Notes under the pieces: model-generated
Databases searched by the model: none
Seen by the model: only the letters and a program-made list of their open reading frames with translations
Told to the model about the DNA's origin: nothing
Position numbers and translations under genes: made by a program
Shown: piece by piece, positions 56,199 to 64,000 of the stretch
How positions within the stretch are numbered: the stretch's first letter is position 1
Layout of the letters: each line of letters begins with the position of its first letter
Assembly: GCA_020726505.1 (NCBI GenBank)
Contig: JAHLEZ010000013.1
Span: 62,001 to 126,000 of the forward strand
Direction of reading: 5' to 3'
From: Leptodontidium sp. MPI-SDFR-AT-0119
Lineage: Eukaryota; Ascomycota; Leotiomycetes; Helotiales; Leptodontidiaceae
Length of the DNA stretch: 64,000 nucleotides

Positions 56199-57995
56199 AT
56201 GAGGATCTCTTCGCTTTCGCTATTTGCGAATAGATTCACGCTCAGATTCAGAGACGGACGCGTTTACAAAATGTTGGCTACGAAAGATGCGCAGACTGTT
56301 GAGGCTGAGACTGAGTTTGGCAATGAGCAGGCTGAGGTGGAGAATGAGCGCCTCACGAGAAACAAACTGAAGCAACTCGCTAGTAGACAGACGTGAGTTG
56401 CGAAGGACATAATGGTGATTACAGCTGATGGTAAATCTAGGTATTATGGCTCACTGGTGTTTAATTTCGGAGCGTTCATGCTCCCTGCTCTATATGGAAC
56501 ATTGAGTAAGCTCTGGGTCGCAAATATCGACTCTAGTCAAGTCGTTACAACGGACGTCTATACTTACATCGGAGTGGTCGTCGAAGTTCTCAACGAAGGT
56601 CTTCCAAGAACGGCGTATACAGTCATTGGTGATAGGACGACCCGAACGATCCGCTCTCGTCTGAGTCTCTCGTACACGCTTATCATCGTGCAATCCATCC
56701 TGGGACTGATATTGACCTTTGTCTTCATCGGTAGCTCCAAGGAGCTAGCTGCTGCATTTGTTCCGAGGGAGGTTAGAGAGACAAGCTTGAATTATGTGAG
56801 GATCTCATCTGTGCAGGCTCTTTCGTCGGCGATTGAGGTTGCTGTTGCATCGGCGACGAGAGCCTTGGATCATCCTGATGTCCCACTGGTGATCAGCTCG
56901 GTCAAGTTCGTAGTCAACATCATCTTAGACCTTCTCATTATCTCGAAGTTTCATGTTGGGAAGAGGGAACCTACCGTCAATGGTCAGGCGCTGATACGAA
57001 TGGCGTGTGATTTGACATCGGCCGTGACGGGATTGGTGTATTTCGTTTTCATTTCGTTGAAGTTGCAACGGCGGTCTCGTGAGGAAGAAGGAAGAGCCAG
57101 CCCGAGTTTCCTGGCGTTGAAGACTCTAGTCATACCTGGCATTCCGACATTCCTGGAGTCAGCGATGAGGAATGCGATCTATCTCTGGCTGATACATGGG
57201 ATTGTTGATATGGGCTCTGATTATGCTACTGCTTGGGGTGTTTTCAACACGATTCGATGGGGTATTGTAATGGTTCCGGTACAGGTATGTCAAATTCATC
57301 AATTTGAACAGAACTGACATGTTTCAAGGCACTTGAAGCATCGACCTTGACCTTCGTGGGTCACGCCTGGGGGAAATGGAGAGGCCATGTCGGACCAGAA
57401 GTAAGGACACCTCAAGCAACAAGGAAAGACTTGAGTTGTACGTCTCGGATTCGGACTCGCATTTCGAATACTTTGCTAATAGAAAACAGTCATCACCCGC
57501 CCGGCTTGGATATCTTGCATTATCGCACTGGCGATCGAGATACCTTTCTGCATATTCCTCTCGATTTGGGGTATCGACGGCTTTGCATTCTATCTTTCTC
57601 AATCCGAACCAGTTGCAAACATTACACAGAAAATGTGGCGAGTAAGTCAAAGCCCGATCCAAACAGCGAAACCCGCTAACGCTTGTTCACAGACTATTGA
57701 CTGGTGTTACATCTTCTACGCTCTGAACTATCAGATCTCCGCGATTCTTCTCGCAACCACCACGAACTGGTATCTCATCCAAGCGCTTGGCTCCAACCTT
57801 CTCTGGATGCTTCCGTGGGCCATCGCGGTCACTCGAATCGGCATGACACCTTCGAACGCTTGGAAGTACCACTCGGTTATATTCGGCGGGTCTCTTGTCT
57901 TCTCTTTCTTTAACGTTTGCGCCGTTCTTGCACTTTGGGCGTATCTCTTGACGAAAGGCAAAGTGAGCTTGGCTGCGGTTACCAAAACTGTTTGA
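56199..57995 (+). CDS. MATE-like multidrug/organic-cation efflux family membrane protein
   Basis: Five exons, 56199..56392, 56441..57284, 57329..57437, 57490..57641 and 57693..57995, give 533 residues in one frame with canonical splice sites. After a charged N-terminus (about 60 residues) come many hydrophobic segments: [126 protein letters not shown] and [38 protein letters not shown] recalls the MATE signature around helix 4-5 (gene duplicates of six helices). The protein is probably a proton- or sodium-driven exporter in the plasma or vacuolar membrane, but the substrate is unknown. ATG at 56274 ([13 protein letters not shown]) is an alternative start. The gene appears intact. Confidence 0.75.
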
Positions 57996-60329
57996 GGAAG
58001 GTAGACACTTTGTCAGCTTCCTGTAGCACAGAAATAGGGCCTATTGCGCTGGGCGGGGGGCATAGGAGACGCTGGAGAAGATTTGCCTTTGCTAGCCGAT
58101 AGATTGTGTTGACTGAGGAGAGCGGAAGAGGAAAGTCCAAAGGTACGTAGCGGACTTGATATCTTGGTGTTCGAGAGACTTATGAAATGGAAGCATGGCA
58201 CATGAACTAGAAGCTTTATGCATGGCAGGTTGCATGGAAGGAGGTAGTCAGAAAAGGGAAAGCCGACACTTGCCCAGCCGAAGAATATCTTGAAGCGCTA
58301 GACCTTTCTGTATGCCTGATCATGCATCCAATAGCACCACCTTCAAAATTTCCGCGTCTACCAACGATTGCATGGGGGAGAGTTCTGAAAGACAACATCA
58401 TATGATACACTCCATGGTTTGGTTCTATCACATGCCAGACCTGATTCACTTGAAAGTGAAGCTTCTGATGGCATAGGTTGTGGGCTTCTTGAGCAGAATT
58501 TAATTGGTTCTCACGAGGAGGAGTAAGAACAAGACATCAACAAAAGAAGCCAATGGATGAGTGCTGCGCTAGAAAATATGGAGGGGGCCATTACATTTTG
58601 TCCAATAGCAATTGCTCGGAAACGACTTAGTAGGAATAGAGTTGCAAAGAATGATCGAAAGGGACATTCAGAAAAAGGCAACTCAAAGGTGATCTGCAGA
58701 TACAACTGCCAGTCCTCAGATACTCGCAAGTGCAGACGAGGGTGGCTTGCTCAACCGAACCCCCTTTGGGAAGGAGGCTTTGACAATGTGATTATTGTCG
58801 AGATGGTGTGATGATGATAGAATAAGTGTGGAGGTGAGAACGGGGCAACGGTACGGTACTTGGACGGCGACGACGGCTACGTGCATGTCTGTGCCATATC
58901 ATAGCATGAAGTTGCATCAGATGTCTTCGAACGGCACGTGAAGTGGATCACCGGGTTTAAATGGGGGTGGCAGTCCCTACAGAACTGATAAGCGAGGTAG
59001 ATCGATTGCACCATAATAACTCCGTTGAACTCAATTCAACGACATGCGATCATTGTATTTTAGTACTGTAAAGAAAGGTAAAGGGAAAGTAGTAAATATA
59101 CTATTGTCCACAACAATTTGAATTTTGTGCTCGAAACGCGCACAGCTCTCCGATTATTCCCATCGTCCACAGTCCACCCCTCCAATCTCCCTCATGTCGC
59201 GGTGCGTGTCTTCTTGATTCTCAACTAGGACCTAGCTCTCCAGCTGTCGAATCATGCGACTCAAGAGTATTCTTGGCAATAAGCCTTCGTCCGAAGGCTC
59301 GCGAATCGCACATCGCACACGGCCTGCTCCTGCAGATGCCAAGATGCCCGTTATGATAAGCACCCACGATTTGTGCAAGCGAGCTACCATAGCTCAGAGT
59401 AACACAAGGGGAGGGCTGGGAGGGGAAACTGCAATCAGAACCCCAGAGGCCGAGGACAACATCAAACCAAAGATTCAAAGACCGAACTGTCTAGAATTGC
59501 ATCGGAGCACGGCATTTTGTAGAGCTATTCCGAAATTTGAAACCCTGGCATCAATGGGCCAGACATGTGCCTCGACCAGAAGTTCAACCCAGGCATGGTG
59601 AGCTGGCTTCGGAGGCGGCCTTGTTCGGGAAGGTTGATGTTGGAGTGATGGCGATATTCTACCCCAGAACATCTTCTGCATCCTTATCGAGGTGCGTGAG
59701 GGAGACTATTGTGAGGGGATCTGAGCAAAGCCGCTAGGACTGAATGCTTGGTTCAGAGCCTTGCCAATCCAAACATCTATCCAACCAGGTATCTTCCCAT
59801 GTATAAAAGTCTTGACACTTTCCTCTTTTGCTCACAACCAGCCAGGCTAGCGATGGCGTGCAGTGACCAGGCACATCGAAGCTTAAAGGTTATCTGATGT
59901 TTCTGTTCGCTCGGCACTTAGGTAGGGTTGTGATCCAAGCTTGTCTAGCTCTCCCTGCTGCCGTCCCTCCTTCGGGCCTTGTGGCTTCAAGTGCAGCCTC
60001 TTGCGAGGCCCATCTCCCCATAAACACCTATCAAAGCAAGCAGCGGCCCTAACCCCTGACTTATCAGACAGGGCCAAGTTGATGACGAACGCCTCCCCCA
60101 CTGCCAGCGCGTGTGGCATTCTAGAGCTTCCTCTTCAACGATCGCCTCTCTTCAGATCATCGAGGGATTCGACTATTCGAGAAGGTGTTCAAGAGTTCTA
60201 GGAGATCCCTGGGTTCAGATTGGCAAGTGTCACAGATCGCAGGTCTCTTGGCTGCCTGTAGGCAGTCTTGACATTTTGAAAGAAGTGATGCTACACTTTC
60301 TACCTGCCAAAATCGATACTTCCAACAAG
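57996..60329. other. long intergenic region, no gene accepted
   Basis: No gene in 2.3 kb. Short frames at 59221-59601 lack domains and introns. The last part is the promoter of the subtilisin gene. Confidence 0.5.
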
Positions 60330-60337
60330 TATAAATA
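60330..60337 (+). promoter_or_regulatory. TATA box of the subtilisin gene
   Basis: TATAAATA lies 119 nt upstream of the start codon at 60449. Confidence 0.6.
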
Positions 60338-60448
60338 CAAGATGGATTCCCATGCAGTTCCAGTTCTTCATCCCTCAGCTCACCTCCTTCGGCTTCATTC
60401 GATCAGACTACTCTCGTCCCTATCTCAACGGTACCTCTTTAGCTCATC

Positions 60449-61739
60449 ATGGTCTCATATCTTGGTCGCCTCGCGGCTTTGGCTGCTCTCGTTGCACCAA
60501 TTGTCTTTGCTGCGCCTGCCCCAGCCAACCTCAAGATTCGCAACGTTGATGCTCGTGATGTCGTCAAGGATTCCTACATCGTCGTCTACCAGAAGGATAT
60601 CTCCGCCGCTGCTTTCTCCACCCACGTCGAAGAAGTCAAGTCCTTGACCTCCAAGCGAGAAGTCGGTGGCATAGGAGCTACCTATGACATTGGTAGCTTC
60701 AAGGGATACCAAATCACCGCTGATGCTGCCACCCTTGGCGAGATCGCCGCATCTCCAGATGTATGTTCTGCTATTTCATGCCCTAGGATTCGGCTAACGC
60801 TTTCAGGTCGCCTACATTGAGAAGGACCAAAAGGTTTACGCCTCTGCCCTCACTTCTCAGACTGGTGCTACATGGGGACTTGGTCGTATCTCTCACCGAA
60901 ACCAAGATTCTACTACCTACATCTATGACAGCACCGCTGGTTCCGGAACCACCGTCTACGTTGTTGACACCGGTATCCTCACTACCCACACCCAATTTGG
61001 TGGCCGTGCTACATGGGGAGCAAACTTTGTTGACAGCTCGGTAAGTCCCCTAGTCTTTTATTTCTGATATCTTGCTAACTGCTCAATTTAGAACACTGAT
61101 GGCAACGGACACGGTACTCACTGCGCTGGTACCATTGGAGGCTCAACCTACGGTGTTGCCAAAGCTGCCAAGCTCGTTGCTGTCAAGGTTTTGGACGCAA
61201 GTGGAGGTGGAACTACTTCTGGCGTTATCTCAGGTATCCAATGGGTTGGTAACAACGCCCCAGCTCAATCAGTCCTGAGCATGTCTCTCGGAGGAGCAGC
61301 CTCTTCATCCCTGAACACTGCTGTCCGCAACACTATCGCTCTAGGAGTCACCGTCGTCGTCGCAGCTGGAAACAATAACGCCAACGCCGCCAACTACTCT
61401 CCCGCCTCCGAGCCATTGGCCATCACCGTCGGCGCTATTGACATTGACGACAACCGCGCCTCGTTCTCCAACTACGGATCTGTCGTCGATATTTTTGCCC
61501 CTGGTGTCAACATCTTGTCCTCGTGGATCGGATCGAACTCTGCTACCAACACAATCAGCGGAACTTCCATGGCTTGCCCTCACGTTGCTGGTCTCGCTGC
61601 TTACTTGATCGCTCTTGAGGGCCTCACAACCCCTGCTTCCGTCCAATCCCGCATCAAGGCTCTCGGCACGACTGGAAAGGTCATCAGCCCAGGCAGTGGA
61701 TCCCCCAACTTGGTTGCCTACAACGGTAACGGTGCTTAA
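60449..61739 (+). CDS. secreted subtilisin-like serine protease (S8, proteinase K type)
   Basis: Three exons, 60449..60760, 60807..61040 and 61092..61739, give 397 residues. A signal peptide ([20 protein letters not shown], cut near AA|PAP) is followed by an inhibitor-I9 propeptide ([13 protein letters not shown] to [12 protein letters not shown]) and the catalytic domain starting near residue 118. The triad is D158 ([17 protein letters not shown]), H189 ([15 protein letters not shown]) and S341 ([18 protein letters not shown]); the oxyanion asparagine is N276 ([10 protein letters not shown]). Introns fall between the propeptide and the mature enzyme and next to the catalytic His, typical of the family. 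These enzymes digest external protein and in pathogens also host or insect tissue. Length and motifs are complete. Expression is probably under nitrogen or pH control as in relatives, though no binding sites were identified. Confidence 0.95.
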
Positions 61740-62501
61740 ACGCCCAGTCACAACCAAGTCTGGAATCGACAATTGGAGATGGAGGTGATGAAGAGGATAG
61801 CAGGAGTCGAGGGGAGCTGGTGCGGGAGGGGAGGAATGAAGTGGAGTGAAGAGGGGTACTTTTCTGCATTAGAGACGGATCATAAAAGAAGGAATTAAGC
61901 TTTTCTTTTTCTCTCATTATGTAGGGCTCACATGTCCAAGAAGGGACACTTCATAGAAGAAATACAGTATTGCATTTCATACCTCTTCGTGCCAAAGTTG
62001 TGAACCCGCATACTGCTCTCTCTTGCTTCTATTATTTTAGAATCTGTCAGTAACACCCCGAAGTCTTCTAAGCGAGTCCCTGGAATGGGGGAAGAGCCTG
62101 AAGGCAAGCCCTGTAAATAAGCGAGGCTACCCCAGAATTTTGTCGAACTGCGAGCCATCTGAACACTTCAAAAGTGTACATGAACTACAATTCAAAGATC
62201 CCAGTAATTTTCACTACTCATATTCCAGAACCTAATTTCCGCTTCTGGGTGATTATGGAAATATTCAGCTATATCTAACCCGCTGGAAGAACTCCGCTTA
62301 GAACCAAACACATCCGGCTCTGGTTCGGAGAACCAAAAAAAAAAAAAAAAAGGAGACCAAAACTTCAAAAGAACACCACAGCAACTTAGAACCTTACAGC
62401 CCCCTTTTTAAAAATCCAAATACATTACTTCACTTACTTACAGTCAAGACGAACCAAAACAGCGTTAAAAAAAGAATATTCCCAGCCAAAGGTAATCATG
62501 A
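61740..62501. other. 3' flank and spacer with poly-A run
   Basis: Contains the 3' untranslated region of the subtilisin gene and a run of 17 A at 62335-62351. No coding sequence was seen. Confidence 0.6.
62335..62351. repeat. poly-A homopolymer
   Basis: Seventeen consecutive A on the plus strand, seen directly. Confidence 0.85.
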
Positions 62502-62574
62502 TAGCAATTCCTGGTTTTGATCCAGGGACCTCGGGGTTATGAGCCCCGCGCTTCTTCCTCTGTGCTAAATTGCT
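62502..62574 (-). tRNA. tRNA-Met (CAT), initiator type, possibly mutated
   Basis: 73 nt fold as a cloverleaf on the minus strand. The acceptor stem AGCAATT pairs with AATTGCT and the 3' discriminator is A. The anticodon arm is CGGGG-CTCATAA-CCCCG with anticodon CAT. The T arm is CCTGG-ATCAAAA-CCAGG. The first pair A-U, the GGG/CCC anticodon stem and A at the first T-loop position (54) are hallmarks of eukaryotic initiator tRNA, as is AGGTC in the variable loop. The D arm is weak: only two of four pairs form. Compared with the usual initiator (TG, GCGC, ATCGAAA) there are several G-to-A changes, so this copy may be a damaged extra gene. A plus-strand coding reading of this stretch is meaningless. 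Confidence 0.72.
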
Positions 62575-63052
62575 TTGATGTACCTTATACTTGGAGGGAC
62601 TTATCGCAACGGTGTGGTTGCTTTGTTGGACGACATTTGCTTAATTTGATATTTGATGGTCTGGGTGGGAAGGGAGAGGGGGAGGGGGTGATGTCAGACG
62701 GAAGGGGTGGGTGTGAGTCACAATGCGGAATTAGTTTGAGGCTGATGACATTGTGGAACGTAGATTTGGGACTTGAGAGGGATAAGAAATTAATAAGATG
62801 GGATAGATTATCATTCTAAATTGTTGGAGGAATTCGGATGAGGTGTTGTAGAAAGACCAGATACCAGCACAACAGGAAGAGAAGACTGGTGTCCGACGGA
62901 GGGCCAATAATTATTCACAAGAGTATAATCAGATTATTTGGACTTGGTTCCGAAGTGTACGATATTGGTAAATTGCGTCCCATTTCATCGGACAAGAAAA
63001 TTATGAAAAATTGTAGTCGGTACGGGTCTGAATCAAGTATATTTCCTCTACT
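62575..63052. other. spacer with G-rich tract
   Basis: A G-rich stretch at 62663-62688 has at least four runs of three or more G with short gaps and may form a G-quadruplex. It lies about 90 nt upstream of the tRNA 5' end. No gene was seen. Confidence 0.5.
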
Positions 63053-63500
63053 CTAAAAACAACAAAAGCTCACAGCATCCTGTTGCACCCACTTGAATTG
63101 CTCTACTAGCCTATTCTCAAATTCCTCGCCAGCCTTTTCTATAGCCTCAAACGTCACAGGGTCACCACACGACTCCGTTCCTCCACCGAGAGCGTAGCCA
63201 CAATATATCTCCCCATGCCTACATTTTCTAGCCTTTCCTCCGTAGGGACTGTCTCGATGTGGCATATAGTATGTGGAATCCGGGCTTTTTAGCCCGGATT
63301 AACTTTAGGTTGGTATGACTCACCGGAATTACGAGCGGCCTGTACTGGAGCTAGTGCATCAAAGTAGGGGTCGATGGGTGTATTGCCACTCTTCTGTCCA
63401 AATGGAGCGTTTGTATGAATGCCTTATTTGACGGCATAGATAGAGGTGCCGCCATTGTGTCCACGTGAATACTGAAGCAGCTGTCAGAGCCCTTGGAATT
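63053..63500 (-). pseudogene. Cys-rich protein gene remnant (possible small secreted protein)
   Basis: On the minus strand, KCRHGEIYCGYALGGGTESC and ESCGDPVTFEAIEKAGEEFE run to a stop at 63053. A good donor (gtgagt) at 63323 ends an upstream frame that reads IHTNAPFGQKSGNTPIDPYF and DALAPVQAARNSG; an acceptor after acggag would join both in frame. Further upstream SRGHNGGTSIYAVK is followed by an in-frame TAA at 63424-63426 (read on the minus strand). The C-x2-HGxIYCG pattern recalls fungal small secreted Cys-rich proteins, but I cannot name the family. No start or signal peptide was found, so it is either a remnant or a gene with exons I missed. The inverted repeat at 63277-63300 lies in the presumed intron. 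Confidence 0.35.
63277..63300. repeat. perfect inverted repeat, 10-bp stem, TTTT loop
   Basis: AATCCGGGCT, TTTT, AGCCCGGATT: both arms match exactly. Read on the minus strand the loop is AAAA. It could be a palindromic insertion footprint or an RNA hairpin. Confidence 0.8.
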
Positions 63501-64000
63501 TTCTCTCCTGAAACACCTGCTCACGAGCTTTTGGGGGTTCTTTGCTTTCCTGCACCTGGCGCAGAGCAATCTTGGATGGACAAAGCAGACGAGAATGTAA
63601 GCGCTGTTTAAGACCCAACTATGAGTGATATCTTTGATAAGATAGGCGGGGCTTTGTCAAGGATCGTGACAGTCCCTGATTTCTTTCCACGGAAGAGGTA
63701 CAAACGCATTACGTCACGTGCTACGTACAGACTTTCAGCTAGAAGCAACCAGATATTGCCAGCCACCAGGCAGAGGATGAGGCTCCAACTTAAGATTATA
63801 GGAGCTTCAGCTGCAGTTAAATTTGTGAAGAACGCGGGTGACAATCTAGTTTCTTTACTTGGAGCAGGACTGTAAAGTGTTGCTACGGACTTGTCAGCAT
63901 GAAAACGTAGTAGGATCACGTTTCGGTACCTACACCATTGAGATTTTCAAGAGACGAGGTTAGCATGGCATATCTTATTTCTCATGAACTGCCTCAATGT
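63501..64000. other. right edge of window, no gene accepted
   Basis: A plus-strand 84-codon frame at 63621-63875 (MSDIFDKIGGALSRIVTVPD) is the best candidate but has no recognised domain and is mirrored by a longer minus-strand frame. A gene may begin or end beyond the window. Confidence 0.35.

Noticed and set aside
59221..59601. Overlapping frames on both strands between the MATE-like and subtilisin genes
   Set aside because: No domain, no intron and no conserved motif; probably chance in GC-balanced DNA.
61341..61772. 143-codon minus-strand frame inside the subtilisin gene
   Set aside because: Shadow of the strongly biased codons of the protease gene on the other strand.
63608..63919. 103-codon minus-strand frame with hydrophobic segment at the right edge
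   Set aside because: It overlaps an equally plausible plus-strand frame; neither has a domain, and the edge prevents a decision.

Overview
The window is nuclear DNA of a filamentous ascomycete. Genes carry short introns (about 45-150 nt, GTRNGT...YAG), and several families are typically fungal: Zn2Cys6 regulators, a Pth11-like seven-helix receptor, SLX4 and proteins with a STAND-type N-terminal domain. The first gene closely resembles the abscisic-acid cyclase ABA3 of Botrytis, which with the general gene content suggests Leotiomycetes (Helotiales). That placement is an inference; no species is named.

Layout. 0-11 kb is a decaying accessory region. It holds the 3' part of an ABA3-like sesquiterpene cyclase, a deleted CmcJ/AsaB-like oxidoreductase pseudogene, a sugar-transporter pseudogene, an intact Pth11-like receptor and a Zn2Cys6 regulator pseudogene that has lost a zinc-binding cysteine. 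At 12.5-14.8 kb is a gene joining a STAND-type N-terminal domain to ankyrin repeats. At 15.2-18.6 kb lies a housekeeping island, slx4 and rps21, divergently transcribed. At 20.3-22.2 kb is a second STAND-type N-terminal protein with a coiled coil and a ZZ zinc finger. From 22.4 to 31.5 kb there are five paralogues of one BTB/POZ-like family, three apparently functional and two broken. From 32.8 kb the content is a Zn2Cys6 regulator, an unrecognised two-helix protein, a large unrecognised Ser/Pro-rich protein (about 1245 aa), a zinc alcohol dehydrogenase, a proline-rich protein, a type II membrane glycosyltransferase-like protein, a kinase pseudogene, a secreted fasciclin protein, a MATE-like transporter, a secreted subtilisin and, near the right edge, an initiator-type tRNA-Met gene of uncertain health.

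How it fits together. The left 11 kb looks like the remains of a secondary-metabolite neighbourhood (cyclase, oxidoreductase, transporter, regulator) of which only the cyclase and the receptor still look whole. The two STAND-N-terminal proteins and the BTB array between and beside them form a rapidly turning-over block that may belong to non-self recognition or signalling; this is inference from domain types and copy decay. The right half is mostly single-copy genes separated by long intergenic stretches. No CRISPR array, rRNA or intact transposon was seen.
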